Below, piece after piece: positions 9,059 through 19,243 of a DNA stretch of 64,000 nt (positions within the stretch are counted from its first letter, which is position 1; the number at the start of each line of letters is the position of its first letter). A model generated the notes under the pieces. It saw only the letters and a list, made by a program, of their open reading frames with translations, was not told the origin of the DNA and did no database searches. Origin of the DNA: an uncultured Vibrio sp. (GTDB taxonomy: Bacteria > Pseudomonadota > Gammaproteobacteria > Enterobacterales > Vibrionaceae); contig NZ_OY776223.1 in the NCBI RefSeq assembly GCF_963675395.1, positions 868,001 through 932,000 of the forward strand, written 5' to 3'. The position numbers and the translations under genes were made by a program.

Positions 9059-9305
9059 AGCGCCTCCTGGCTTCCCCACCAACTTGGAACTCAACGACAA
9101 ATAAGGAACGAACTCGTTCGTCGTTAAGTGGGTCTAGACATCATTTTGTATCTCACAGAGTTCACCAACATCGTTAATGCGCTGCGAAAATGTAACGGCG
9201 TTCAAACGCGAAAAACTGGGGGTGCTACACGCGTCAATAACTAATGGCGAAATACTGGCCGTCTGTATTACCATTCCTTGGCAATCCACAACGGACACTT
9301 TGAGT

Positions 9306-9608
9306 ATGGACCAATTCTTAGCGCAAATCTTTGCTGTGATTCACCAAATTCCATCTGGGAAAGTCTCGACTTACGGGGAGATCGCAAAAATGGCAGGTTA
9401 TCCCGGCTACGCTCGGCATGTTGGTAAAGCATTAGGTAACTTACCGGAAGGCAGCAAGCTGCCATGGTTTAGAGTCATCAACAGCCAAGGCAAGATTTCA
9501 TTAAAAGGTCGGGATCTGGACAGGCAAAAAGCCAACCTAGAGGCGGAAGGAATAGAAGTATCTGAAATTGGAAAAGTATCGCTCAGAAAATACAAATGGC
9601 AGCCTTAA
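9306..9608 (+). CDS. Alkyltransferase-like protein (Atl/YbaZ), MGMT family without the active cysteine
   Basis: 100 residues from the ATG at 9306; an upstream start giving 143 residues adds sequence unrelated to the family. The fold motifs of O6-methylguanine methyltransferases are present: KVSTYGEIAKMAG helix-turn-helix and ARHVGKALGNLP. The acceptor motif PCHRV reads PWFRV, so the methyl-accepting Cys is Trp. Proteins of this type bind O6-alkylguanine lesions and hand them to nucleotide excision repair rather than repairing them. I recall a nearly identical V. parahaemolyticus Atl from structural work, which supports both the call and the start. Confidence 0.92.
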   Translation: MDQFLAQIFAVIHQIPSGKVSTYGEIAKMAGYPGYARHVGKALGNLPEGSKLPWFRVINSQGKISLKGRDLDRQKANLEAEGIEVSEIGKVSLRKYKWQP

Positions 9609-9655
9609 CTCAAGCTGCCATCTTTTGTTCGCTTGGTTCTCTTATCGAACGTAAA

Positions 9656-10090
9656 TTAACGAACACCAACCAATCGGATGTCTACCTGATGAGTTTGTGC
9701 TTCATCAGTAATAACCGCGTGTTGGGTATCGCTGATGAAACGTAACTTACCGTCAACTTCAATACGAGCACGAACGCTGTATGTGTGCTTCGCTTGAATT
9801 TCATTGCTGTCGTAGCTAAGTTCAAAAGCAATAGGAACTTGTTTACCTTCAGTGTTAAAGGTTTGCTTAGCGATGACCTTTGATGGCGCATCCGCAAGCG
9901 ACACATCTTCTAGAGATACGCTAACCAAAGCATTTGGCGGTAAAGCAATACGTTCACGGTAAGCCACTGTACCTGTAATGGTCTTCATTGACACCTCAGC
10001 AGAATCCACTTCTGTTGTTTGAGAAGTTTGGCAACCCACAAGAGCAGCACCAAAAAATAAAGATGTAACAAGCAATAGTGTTTTTTTCAT
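9656..10090 (-). CDS. YbaY-family lipoprotein
   Basis: 144 residues from ATG 10090, with AGGA seven bases upstream. The signal peptide ends in the lipobox LVGC (Cys20), so the mature protein is lipid-anchored. The body contains GTVAYRERIALPPNALVSVSLEDVSL, the core of the YbaY/type III secretion pilotin-like family, which is a beta-rich domain. In E. coli ybaY sits beside tesB and ybaZ, and the same neighbourhood is kept here. The function is poorly known; a link to glycine-zipper or outer-membrane homeostasis is only inferred. Confidence 0.85.
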   Translation of the reverse strand: MKKTLLLVTSLFFGAALVGCQTSQTTEVDSAEVSMKTITGTVAYRERIALPPNALVSVSLEDVSLADAPSKVIAKQTFNTEGKQVPIAFELSYDSNEIQAKHTYSVRARIEVDGKLRFISDTQHAVITDEAQTHQVDIRLVGVR

Positions 10091-10319
10091 ATATTCCTCA
10101 AGATGAATATTAAACCAAGGTAAGTATACGGCCGAATCACGAAGCTGTCTTTGGTTAGTTACTTGATTTAACAATAGTTTGACGAACTCAAGAGATACCA
10201 ACCATTTGATTTTGTTTCATATTTGTTACAAGGTATACTCTTAGTAGTTTAAGATCCACTTCACAGACCTGTGGGAAATGGGTTAACTTGATGTTCAACA
10301 CACACGGTGAGGAGACACA

Positions 10320-11180
10320 ATGAGTAAACCATTAAGAGAGTTGCTCAGCCTGCTACAACTCGAACAATTAGAAGAAGGCTTGTTCCGCGGACAGAGCGAG
10401 AACCTAGGTTTACCTCAGGTGTATGGTGGTCAGGTGATTGGACAGGCCCTTTCTGCCGCCCGATACACCGTCGAAGAGACTCGCACTGTACACTCATTTC
10501 ATAGCTACTTTCTCTATCCGGGCGATTCTGAAAAACCAATTATTTACGACGTGGAAAACCTGCGCGATGGGCGTAGTTTTAGTACCCGCCGAGTTAAAGC
10601 GATTCAAAATGGCCGCCCTATTTTCTACCTGACGGCTTCCTATCACGGCGATCAACCTGGATTCGATCATCAGAAAACCATGCCTGATATTCCGGGGCCA
10701 GAAAACTTTCCTTCCGAAAGCGAGCTGGCAAGCCATATTGCGGAATATCTGCCTGAACGGCTGCGCAAAACGTTTTGTGGTGAAAAGCCCATTGAGACAC
10801 GACCAGTTACGGTGATCAATCCGCTAAAGCCCACCAAAGCTGAACCTAAGCAGTACCTTTGGATTCGCGCTAATGGTGAGATGCCAGACAACCAGCTGAT
10901 CCACCAGTACTTATTAGCGTACGCGTCGGATTGGGGCTTCCTAGTCACTGCGTTACACCCACATGGTGTTTCTTTAATGACACCAAACTTCCAGGTGGCA
11001 ACCATCGACCATTCTATCTGGTTCCATCGTCCGTTTAAGATGGATGAATGGTTGCTTTACGCTATAGAGAGCCCGACCGCGAGCCACACTCGTGGACTGG
11101 TTCGTGGAGAAATCTACAACCAACAAGGTCACCTGGTCGCAACAGCCGTTCAAGAAGGCGTGATGCGTTACACGAAATAG
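10320..11180 (+). CDS. tesB: Acyl-CoA thioesterase II
   Basis: A 286-residue double-hotdog thioesterase that hydrolyses acyl-CoAs of medium to long chain. The N-terminal hotdog shows [15 protein letters not shown], and the C-terminal half carries [12 protein letters not shown] and the closing [12 protein letters not shown] with the conserved Gln of the Asp/Thr/Gln catalytic group. The length equals E. coli TesB. The ATG at 10320 is preceded by GGTGAGGAGA. It is monocistronic. Confidence 0.95.
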   Translation: MSKPLRELLSLLQLEQLEEGLFRGQSENLGLPQVYGGQVIGQALSAARYTVEETRTVHSFHSYFLYPGDSEKPIIYDVENLRDGRSFSTRRVKAIQNGRPIFYLTASYHGDQPGFDHQKTMPDIPGPENFPSESELASHIAEYLPERLRKTFCGEKPIETRPVTVINPLKPTKAEPKQYLWIRANGEMPDNQLIHQYLLAYASDWGFLVTALHPHGVSLMTPNFQVATIDHSIWFHRPFKMDEWLLYAIESPTASHTRGLVRGEIYNQQGHLVATAVQEGVMRYTK

Positions 11181-11244
11181 ATTGGCGTTCAAATACAACA
11201 AAGGAGCGCGGCACGCTCCTTTGTTGGTGAGATAACGCAGTGAC

Positions 11245-11718
11245 TTAAATACGACCAATGGGTAATTCTGTGGTGTACTTAATCGATTCCATGGCAAATG
11301 TAGACGTCACATTTGAAAGCCCTTTAACGCTGTTTACCAGCCGTTTGTAAAACTTATCGAAGCATTTCATATCCTTGACTAGCACTTTCATCATGTAATC
11401 GTACTCGCCTGCCATGCGATAGAATTCCATCACTTCGGGAAAATCGCTCACTGTGGTGACAAAATGGTGGTACCACTCTTCAGAGTGATCAATGGTCTTA
11501 AGTTGCACAAACGCAATGAACGACAGATCCAGTTTTTCCGCACTTAACAGCGCAACTCGCTTTTCAATGTATCCATCTTCCTCCAACTTCTTAAGGCGTT
11601 TCCAGCATGGCGTTGTGGTGAGGTTAACCCGCTCTGCCAACTCGTTTAGTGACAATGTTCCGTCGGTCTGGAGTAAAGCAAGTAGCTGCCTGTCAATCTT
11701 ATCTAAATTATTTTCCAT
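11245..11718 (-). CDS. decR: Lrp/AsnC-family regulator, DecR (YbaO) type
   Basis: 157 residues: an N-terminal HTH (residues ~8-60, [25 protein letters not shown]) and a C-terminal RAM ligand domain ([16 protein letters not shown]). The TTTPCWKRL recognition helix, the [17 protein letters not shown] segment and the YTTELPI ending are nearly the same as in E. coli DecR/YbaO, which activates cysteine-degradation genes. It is divergent from a CdsH-like cysteine desulfhydrase at 11852, with the 133-base gap as the shared control region. The target is inferred from this arrangement, which is also known in Salmonella. Confidence 0.88.
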   Translation of the reverse strand: MENNLDKIDRQLLALLQTDGTLSLNELAERVNLTTTPCWKRLKKLEEDGYIEKRVALLSAEKLDLSFIAFVQLKTIDHSEEWYHHFVTTVSDFPEVMEFYRMAGEYDYMMKVLVKDMKCFDKFYKRLVNSVKGLSNVTSTFAMESIKYTTELPIGRI

Positions 11719-11851
11719 AATATCTAATTTTAAGAAAATTTATTTCCACAAATTGATGAGAACAAAATAAATATAGCAAAGTTTTTCTCCCAATTTATAG
11801 GTAAATTATTTTCAAACAAAACCTAATTTATCACTTTCAAGGAGAGACGCT

Positions 11852-12946
11852 ATGTGTACTGACCACCAGTGGATCAACAATGCAGTACGTAAAATAGAAG
11901 CGGATTTTCAACGCTCTGCAGACACGCATCTGTTTAAACTCGAGCTTCCGTCTCTGGAAGGGATTGATATCTATTTAAAAGATGAGAGCACACATCCTAC
12001 TGGATCATTAAAACACCGTTTAGCGCGCTCTCTATTTCTGTATGCGATTTGCAATGGCTGGATTGGCCCTGAGACTACCGTGATTGAAGCTTCATCAGGA
12101 AGTACTGCCGTGTCTGAAGCCTACTTTGCTCGCCTGCTTGGCTTACCATTTATTGCCGTTATGCCAAAAAGTACTGCGCGTAAGAAAATAGAACAAATTG
12201 AGTTTTACGGTGGTCAGGCACACTTAGTCGAACGATCAGATCAAATTTATGATGAATCTCGTCGCCTCGCAGAAGAACTGAACGGGCATTATATGGATCA
12301 GTTTACTTACGCAGAGCGGGCGACGGACTGGCGTGGAAACAATAACATCGCGAACGCTATCTTCAGCCAAATGAAATTAGAGGATCACCCGATTCCAAGC
12401 TGGGTAGTAATGAGTCCGGGTACAGGTGGCACATCGGCAACCATAGGTCGATTTATTCGTTACCAAAAATACGAGACGAAATTGTGCGTTGCTGACCCTG
12501 AAAACTCAGTGTTCTATGACGCTTTTCAGTCCGGAAATTCGAACTTGAAATGCGAAAGCGGAAGCAAGATTGAAGGCATTGGTCGCCCTCGCGTGGAGCC
12601 TAGCTTTATCGCTGGAGTGGTGGATGAAATGCGTAAAATACCAGATGTGGCAAGTGTAGCAACCGCCCATTGGGTTTCTCAGTTGATAGGTCGAAAAGTG
12701 GGGGCTTCTACGGGGACCAACCTGTATGCGGTGCTTCAGCTTGCGTGTGAGATGAAACTGCGTGGTGAAACGGGATCTATCGTGACTCTGCTGTGTGATT
12801 CTGGTGACCGCTACTTGGATACTTACTTCAATATGGAATGGGTTAAGACAAACATCGGTGGTATTCAGCCGTATCTAGCCCAGCTCGAAATTATCCAGGC
12901 GAAAGGCTGTGTTGAGCCTGCATGCTGTGAGCCCGTCACCATTTAG
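11852..12946 (+). CDS. PLP-dependent cysteine desulfhydrase-like protein (CdsH type)
   Basis: 364 residues of fold type II PLP enzyme (cysteine synthase/CBS family). The Schiff-base lysine is in [10 protein letters not shown] (about residue 55), the substrate loop is [12 protein letters not shown], and the phosphate loop is [12 protein letters not shown]. Its divergent pairing with a DecR-type regulator points to degradation of cysteine to pyruvate, sulfide and ammonia rather than synthesis. A Cys-rich tail ([11 protein letters not shown]) closes the protein. The ATG at 11852 has a strong AGGAGA site. A plain cysteine synthase-like activity remains possible. Confidence 0.8.
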   Translation: MCTDHQWINNAVRKIEADFQRSADTHLFKLELPSLEGIDIYLKDESTHPTGSLKHRLARSLFLYAICNGWIGPETTVIEASSGSTAVSEAYFARLLGLPFIAVMPKSTARKKIEQIEFYGGQAHLVERSDQIYDESRRLAEELNGHYMDQFTYAERATDWRGNNNIANAIFSQMKLEDHPIPSWVVMSPGTGGTSATIGRFIRYQKYETKLCVADPENSVFYDAFQSGNSNLKCESGSKIEGIGRPRVEPSFIAGVVDEMRKIPDVASVATAHWVSQLIGRKVGASTGTNLYAVLQLACEMKLRGETGSIVTLLCDSGDRYLDTYFNMEWVKTNIGGIQPYLAQLEIIQAKGCVEPACCEPVTI

Positions 12947-12998
12947 ATACAGAGACAAAACAGCCCAGCGTGAGGCTGTATTTGTTCCGCTTTACCGG

Positions 12999-13316
12999 TT
13001 ATTTTTTCTGACGCGCTTCAAAAGCTGCTAACTGCTCTGGTGTCGCTGCTGGTTGGTGGTTTTGCTTCCACTCATCGTAAGTCATACCGTAAACACGCTC
13101 ACGAGCATCATCGATGTCTAAGTCGACACCCAGTTTTTCTGCCTCTGCGGTGTACCACTTGCTAAAGCAGTTACGGCAGAAACCCGCTAGGATCATTAGG
13201 TCAATATTCTGTACGTCTTTATTTGCATCCAAGTGGGCTAAAAGACGACGGAATGTCGCTGCATCAAGTTTATCTTGCTCTTCTTGCGTAAGATTTTTGT
13301 ATTTAAATTCAGCCAC
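12999..13316 (-). CDS. DUF1244-family protein
   Basis: 105 residues from GTG 13316. The family signature is clear: FRRLLAHLDANKDVQNIDLMILAGFCRNCFSKWY followed by YGMTYDEWK, with the two Cys of CRNC probably binding metal. The GTG is preferred because AAGGA lies six bases upstream; longer ATG versions (from 13385 or later) lack a ribosome site and would add a non-family N-terminus. The function is unknown. It stands alone between the CdsH-like gene and the efflux pair. Confidence 0.8.
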   Translation of the reverse strand: MAEFKYKNLTQEEQDKLDAATFRRLLAHLDANKDVQNIDLMILAGFCRNCFSKWYTAEAEKLGVDLDIDDARERVYGMTYDEWKQNHQPAATPEQLAAFEARQKK

Positions 13317-13500
13317 TTTACTTTCCTTCTCGACTATTTTACTTGCTGCTGCCAGCATATGTTGGAGTAACGCAATCGCATCCATCGTTAAAGCGTGAAC
13401 AACAAGCACTATTATTGTAAAAATGATTCGTCACACAGGGTAACGCCAAGTTACCAAAAACGCCATTACGTCATACGCAAAACGGGGTTAGACAAAACAA

Positions 13501-13537
13501 AAAAGCACCGAATGGAAAATCAATCGGTGCTTTTTTT
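13501..13537 (-). terminator. Terminator of the RND efflux operon (works on both strands)
   Basis: AAAAGCACCGA and TCGGTGCTTTT form an 11-bp stem around a 12-base loop, with T-runs on both strands. It lies 20 bases beyond the RND pump stop codon on the minus strand. Confidence 0.88.
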
Positions 13538-13556
13538 CATCAACAATTTAGCCGTT

Positions 13557-16500
13557 CTAAGGGTGAGCAATACGCCCTTTGGTGTCCTGACTCAATGCCT
13601 TATTGAGTTCCGCTTCAACATGACCTGGTGCGCGCGTATTCGCTGCAATCAATCGGTACATTGCCGGAATAACGAATAGCGTAACCATGGTCGCGAAGCC
13701 CATACCAAAGAAAATCACCGTACCAACCGCGACTCGACTTTCATAACCCGCCCCTGTCGACGAAATCAATGGGATAGCACCAGCTAGAGTGGTAAATGCC
13801 GTCATCAAGATTGGACGCAAACGGCGAGCCGCCGCATCAATGATGGCTTTTTCAAACTCAACCCCACGGTCACGAAGCTGGTTAGCGAATTCAACGATCA
13901 AAATACCATTTTTCGTTACCATACCAATCAACATGACCATACCAATCTGACTGTAAATGTTCATGCCCTGGCTCATTACGATTAAGCCCAAGAAGCCACC
14001 AAATACCCCCATTGGAACGGTAAACATCACCACCAATGGGTTGACGAAACTCTCAAACTGAGCCGCCAGTACCAGATAGGCAACCAGCAAGGCCAGTGCA
14101 AAAACAACCGCGACGCTGGACTGATTCTCTTTGAAGTCTTTTGACTCGCCAGAGTAACTGACCGAAATATCACCCGGCAGAGAATCAATCGCTTCCTGGT
14201 CGAGGAAGTTCAAAGCTTCACCCAAGGTATAGCCTTCTGACAAATTCGCCGTAATCGTAATCGATTTCTGTTTGTTGTAGTGGGAAAGACGAATGGAAGC
14301 TGCCACTTCTTCTATCTTTGTGACGGTATCGAGTGTCACGAGTTCGCCACCATTGGTGCGCAGGTAGATCTGGCTTAGATCTGCCGCATTGTTAAAGCTA
14401 TTCTCGTCGCCTCGCAGATACACATCGTACTCTTCACCGCGATCAACGTAAGTGGTTTCATTTTTACCACCCAACATAATTTCAAGCGTATCGGAGATAT
14501 CTCTCACACTGACACCCAGTTCCGCTGCGCGCTGTCTATCGACGGTCACCAACAATTCGGGCGTCTTCTCAGAGTAGTCAATCTCTGCGCCTTCCATCAT
14601 TGGCGATTCTTCCGCTTTGTTTTTTAATTTTTCAGCCCAGACCAGTAGCTCATCATAATCTGAGCCACCCAGCACAAACTGAACGGGTTCGCTTGAGCCA
14701 CCTCGGAAACCTGGCATGAAGGGGAACACACGCACATCAGGAATACCGGCTAATTCGCTACGCACTTTACCTAATGCCTGTTGAGCGGTGATGTTTCGCT
14801 CGTTCCAGTCTTCAAGAATCATGATGACAAAACCCGTTTGGTCACCAGCCTGACCACCAAATGCCGGAGTTTGAATGCTGAATGATTTAAGGAATCCCTG
14901 TCCTAACAACGGCATCAGTCGGTCTTCGACAATATCCATGTTCGCTGACATTCGGTTATATGACGTAGCATCAGCACCACGAACAAAGGCGAAAATCACT
15001 CCCCTGTCTTCTTGCGGCGTCAGCTGCGCTGGGACCTGATTCATCAGCACATAGCTTCCGCCCATGCAAGCTAAGATCACCAGAGGCGCAATTAAGCGAA
15101 TTTTCAATGCAGCTTTTAATGCCCCGCGGTAACCACGCTCCAGCTTGGCAAACAAGCGATCGACGGTTTCGTTGAAACGATTTGGTTTGACGTTCGCTTT
15201 TAAAATCTGACTGCCTAATACTGGCGTCAACGTCAGTGCTATCAGCGATGAGAAAATCACCGACATCGCCAGCAATACTGAAAATTCCGTAAACAGCAAG
15301 CCAACCATGCCATCCATAAAGGAAATGGGCAGAAACACCATAACCAACACAAATGTGGTTGCGATAACCGCAAAGCCAACTTCTCGAGTCCCTTTGTAGG
15401 CTGCGAGCAACGGAGACTCGCCTCGCTCAATATGGTGGAAGATATTTTCCACCACCACAATGGCGTCATCGACCACCAGACCGATGGATAGAATCAGTGC
15501 CATTAGCGTGATTAAGTTGATAGAGAAGCCGAAGTAATACGCGGCGATGAAAGACGAGATCAAGGAAACGGGTACCGTCACCGCTGGTATTAACGTCGCT
15601 CTCGCCTGACCAATAAAGATATACAGCACCAGAATCACAAGGCCGCCAGTAATAAACAGCGTGCTATACACTTCTTCTATCGAGCGCTCGATAAATACCG
15701 TTGCATCATAGTCAATCGCAAGACGTGTACCTTCCGGTAAGAATTTCTGGATACTATCCACTTCAGAGCGAACCCGCTGCGCCACCTCAAGCGGGTTAGC
15801 GTCCGACTGAGGCACTACCCCTAAACTGACGTTAACGACACCATCACTTTTAAAGGTGGAGTTTTCGTTTTCCGCACCAATAAAGACGTCCGCTACATCT
15901 TTCAGGTAGATTGACGTGCCATCGTTTGCGCGCTTTACAACTAGATACTGAAAGTCTTCTGGCGTTTTATAGGTTCGTGCCGTCCGTACTGACATAACGA
16001 TAGAATCATTACGTACTTCACCACCTGGACTCTCGAGGTTTTCGTCACGTAGTGCGGTAGTAATATCCGATGCCGTCACCGCTCGTCCAGCCATAAGGTC
16101 AGGCTTCAACTTGACGTACATTACTTTGTAAAGTCCACCAGAAAGATCGATCGAGCTCACCCCAGAAATCAAACTGAAGCGATCCATTAGCACACGCTCT
16201 GCGTAATCGGTCAGTTGGGTACGATCCATTTCAGAAGAACTGAGGTTGATATAAAGAGAAGCCTCGCCTGAGCCATTATTCTTATAAACAATGGGGTCAT
16301 CAGCTTCATCAGGCAATGAACGTTGCGCTCGAGCGACTGCATCACGCACATCACTAACCCCGGTGTTGAGGTCATACCCAAGTTCAAAGGTAATCGTGAT
16401 CCGTGACGAGCTATTCCGTGTTGTCGAACTGATCTCGTCGATGCCACTGATACCAGAAAGTTGATCTTCGAGAACGGAAGTAATCTGGCTCTCGATGATT

Positions 16501-16670
16501 GTGGCAGAAGCACCTTCGTAACGGGTTGTGACCGACACCACAGGGCTCTCAATATCTGGCATTTCGCGTACGGAAAGCTTGTTGAATGACACAAAGCCAA
16601 ACACACAAAGCAGCATACTTAATACCAATGACGCAACAGGACGTTTTACGGAAATGTCAGAAAGTAACAT
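13557..16670 (-). CDS. RND-family multidrug efflux pump, inner-membrane component
   Basis: A 1037-residue proton-driven exporter of the AcrB/MexB (HAE1) class. It has twelve membrane helices and two large periplasmic loops. Helix 4 carries the proton-relay motif GLVVDDAIVVVENIFHHIE with the paired Asp residues. The second half ends with the usual RRLRPILMTAFTTLAGAIPL motif. The ATG at 16670 overlaps the stop of the adaptor gene by one base, so the two are co-translated. No outer-membrane TolC partner is adjacent. It probably belongs to the Vex/Vme set of Vibrio RND pumps, but I do not assign a letter. Substrates are unknown. Confidence 0.93.
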   Translation of the reverse strand: MLLSDISVKRPVASLVLSMLLCVFGFVSFNKLSVREMPDIESPVVSVTTRYEGASATIIESQITSVLEDQLSGISGIDEISSTTRNSSSRITITFELGYDLNTGVSDVRDAVARAQRSLPDEADDPIVYKNNGSGEASLYINLSSSEMDRTQLTDYAERVLMDRFSLISGVSSIDLSGGLYKVMYVKLKPDLMAGRAVTASDITTALRDENLESPGGEVRNDSIVMSVRTARTYKTPEDFQYLVVKRANDGTSIYLKDVADVFIGAENENSTFKSDGVVNVSLGVVPQSDANPLEVAQRVRSEVDSIQKFLPEGTRLAIDYDATVFIERSIEEVYSTLFITGGLVILVLYIFIGQARATLIPAVTVPVSLISSFIAAYYFGFSINLITLMALILSIGLVVDDAIVVVENIFHHIERGESPLLAAYKGTREVGFAVIATTFVLVMVFLPISFMDGMVGLLFTEFSVLLAMSVIFSSLIALTLTPVLGSQILKANVKPNRFNETVDRLFAKLERGYRGALKAALKIRLIAPLVILACMGGSYVLMNQVPAQLTPQEDRGVIFAFVRGADATSYNRMSANMDIVEDRLMPLLGQGFLKSFSIQTPAFGGQAGDQTGFVIMILEDWNERNITAQQALGKVRSELAGIPDVRVFPFMPGFRGGSSEPVQFVLGGSDYDELLVWAEKLKNKAEESPMMEGAEIDYSEKTPELLVTVDRQRAAELGVSVRDISDTLEIMLGGKNETTYVDRGEEYDVYLRGDENSFNNAADLSQIYLRTNGGELVTLDTVTKIEEVAASIRLSHYNKQKSITITANLSEGYTLGEALNFLDQEAIDSLPGDISVSYSGESKDFKENQSSVAVVFALALLVAYLVLAAQFESFVNPLVVMFTVPMGVFGGFLGLIVMSQGMNIYSQIGMVMLIGMVTKNGILIVEFANQLRDRGVEFEKAIIDAAARRLRPILMTAFTTLAGAIPLISSTGAGYESRVAVGTVIFFGMGFATMVTLFVIPAMYRLIAANTRAPGHVEAELNKALSQDTKGRIAHP

Positions 16671-17764
16671 CAGTTTCCTTCCTTATCCGATTCGTTGTTC
16701 ACACTGGTTGACGTCATTTTTGGTGTTTTGATTGGTGCAACGATTTCTTCGACCTGAACGCCATCACGCATATTAACGATGCCTTGCACAACGATCTTGT
16801 CACCTACTTTTACACCCGACTCGATGACGACCTCATTGTTGACACGAGCACCAAGTAGCACCTCTGTTCGAGTCGCTTTATTATTTTCATCGATAACATA
16901 AACGTATCGTTTTGTACCGGAATACTCTAACGCTTGCACTGGAATAATCGGCGCTTCAATGGCAGGAAATGCCAAAGACGCATTCATCAGCATGCCCGGC
17001 TTTAGGCGACTTTCCGGATTATCAAATTGAATACGCACGCGGAGATTCAGTGTCGCGCTATTAATACGAGTATCAATACCGGTCACTTTTCCTATAAAAG
17101 TGTGATCACGCCATGCACTGGTCTTCGCTTCGACGTCCATTCCAACAGACAGCATCGACAAGTATCGTTCTGGCACCTGCAGATCCAATTCCATCACAGA
17201 AAGATCATCCAACGTTAAAAGCTCAGTACCGACACTGACCATTTTTCCTCGGCTGAAGTCAATAAACCCCACTGTCCCAGAGAAAGGCGCATCGATATGA
17301 AGATCGGCAAGGTTAGCTTTTGCAGCGTCTAAACGAGCATCGGCAATTTGAACACTCGCTTTCTGAGCATCAATTTCTGTCGGAGTAATCGCATTACGCT
17401 TAACTAGGCGCTGAAACTCCTTCAGCTTACGCTGCTCATCTTTAAGGTACGCCTGCGCTTCAACAAGTGCAGCTCTTACTTTGTCATCGTTTAACTTAAT
17501 CAGCAATTGCCCTTGCTGAACATTTTGATTCGCTTTTACGGCAATTTGCTCGACTTTGCCCGAGACTTCAGATGCAACAACAACCGACTCTGCTGCTTCC
17601 AACTTGCCAATGAGAGTCAAAGACTGGTTGATTTCATGCATTTCTACTTGCTCGGTTACAACCGTAACAGCAGATGGGCCGCGCAGTGCTGCTAAAGTAG
17701 TTTGCGATGCCAATAATAGAGAAAGCGTTAAAACAGATAAGGATAAAGTGGCTTTCATATTCAT
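16670..17764 (-). CDS. RND efflux periplasmic adaptor (membrane fusion protein)
   Basis: 364 residues from ATG 17764, with a signal peptide (hydrophobic stretch TLSLSVLTLSLLLASQTTLA). It contains the split lipoyl domain (VVVASEVSGKVEQIAVKANQNVQQGQLL, then IDAPFSGTVGFIDFSRGKMV), an alpha-hairpin of about 60 residues between the halves, and the C-terminal beta-barrel. It links the pump encoded just downstream to an outer-membrane channel. It is the first gene of the pair. Two nearby ATGs at 17764 and 17758 are both possible; neither has a strong ribosome site. Confidence 0.9.
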   Translation of the reverse strand: MNMKATLSLSVLTLSLLLASQTTLAALRGPSAVTVVTEQVEMHEINQSLTLIGKLEAAESVVVASEVSGKVEQIAVKANQNVQQGQLLIKLNDDKVRAALVEAQAYLKDEQRKLKEFQRLVKRNAITPTEIDAQKASVQIADARLDAAKANLADLHIDAPFSGTVGFIDFSRGKMVSVGTELLTLDDLSVMELDLQVPERYLSMLSVGMDVEAKTSAWRDHTFIGKVTGIDTRINSATLNLRVRIQFDNPESRLKPGMLMNASLAFPAIEAPIIPVQALEYSGTKRYVYVIDENNKATRTEVLLGARVNNEVVIESGVKVGDKIVVQGIVNMRDGVQVEEIVAPIKTPKMTSTSVNNESDKEGN

Positions 17765-17961
17765 ATTCTTAGTCAATTAGCGAATAAACTGAGGTCATTA
17801 AACTTCATACAGTTTATCAATAGTTACGAGCCTCAACGTCAAGTAGTGTAAATTCCGGAAGAAATGAGGATTTATTCTGTATAAATGACAAACAAAACGC
17901 TGACTTTCTAGCATCTTTGCATAAAAAGACAGCATTCGACGTATAAACGCAAGAAAAATAC

Positions 17962-17989
17962 TTTACAGTCGGAGCGAGTTTGCTATGAT
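17962..17989 (+). promoter_or_regulatory. Strong stable-RNA promoter of the tRNA-Tyr array
   Basis: TTTACA (17962-17967), a 16-base spacer and TATGAT (17984-17989) make a near-consensus sigma-70 promoter. The GC-rich discriminator CGCTCCGC that follows is typical of stringently controlled stable-RNA promoters. GGAGCGAG in the spacer and CGCTCC after the -10 are partly complementary. Confidence 0.8.
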
Positions 17990-18046
17990 TCGCTCCGCAC
18001 TTGGGAGATGAGTTGGGAAAACAGCTTCTAAGTATAAAAATACCCT

Positions 18047-18131
<85 letters not shown>

Positions 18132-18235
18132 TATTTCTTCTTATGACTTACTTTCGGCTAATAGCCTTTGGATAGATTGTGAGAAACACTTGGAAAGTGT
18201 GTTGGGAAAACAGTTTCTAAGTATAAAAATACCCT

Positions 18236-18320
<85 letters not shown>

Positions 18321-18424
18321 TATTTATTCTTGTGACTTCCTTTCGGTTAATAGCCTCTGGATAGATTGTGAGAAACACTTGGAAAACGTGTTGGGAAAAC
18401 ATTTTCTAAGTATAAAAACACCCT

Positions 18425-18509
<85 letters not shown>

Positions 18510-18613
18510 TATTTATTCTTGTGACTTCCTTTCGGTTAATAGCCTTTGGATAGATTGTGAGAAACACTTGGAAAACGTGTTGGGAAAACCTTTTCTAAGT
18601 ATAAAAATACCCT

Positions 18614-18698
<85 letters not shown>

Positions 18699-18818
18699 TA
18701 TTTATTCTTGTGACTTCCTTTCGGTTAATAGCCTTTGGATAGATTGTGAGAAACACTTGAAAGACTGCGTTGGGAAAACACCTTTTAAGTATGCTTTTTA
18801 TAGCATAAGAATTACCCT

Positions 18819-18903
<85 letters not shown>

Positions 18904-18908
18904 TACCG

Positions 18909-18937
18909 AAAAGCCAGCTCATTGAGCTGGCTTTTTT
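18909..18937 (+). terminator. Terminator of the tRNA-Tyr operon
   Basis: AGCCAGCTCA and TGAGCTGGCT form a perfect stem with a one-base loop, followed by six T and CG. It begins six bases after the last tRNA. Confidence 0.92.
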
Positions 18938-19184
18938 CGTTCTATACTCCATCAATCAAATCACTGATAGGCAGTCTTCTCTTCGCCTTCATTAATCCTT
19001 TCGCCAATACCAATCTGAATAAGTGAATGTTGAGATCATTACGTAGGAAGTGTCGCGTAAAACAAAGCATGCCTTACAGCTGGAAAGTAACTAATTACCA
19101 AAATCAAAACCTACGGCTAGGCAATGTTAACTACAAAGAATAACGAGAAAGCGGCTGGTTACTCACTATAGAACTTTCAGGTAC
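18938..19184. other. Intergenic stretch after the tRNA array
   Basis: 247 bases between two convergent terminators. No gene or RNA is visible. Confidence 0.4.
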
Positions 19185-19212
19185 AAAAAATCCCGCTATT
19201 AAAGCGGGATTT
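19185..19212 (-). terminator. Terminator of the Tim44-like gene
   Basis: AAATCCCGCT (19188-19197) pairs with AGCGGGATTT (19203-19212). The minus strand continues with a T-run. It lies 31 bases past the stop codon at 19244. Confidence 0.88.
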
Positions 19213-19243
19213 CATCAAGACTAAATTGAACGCTTTTGCGGGA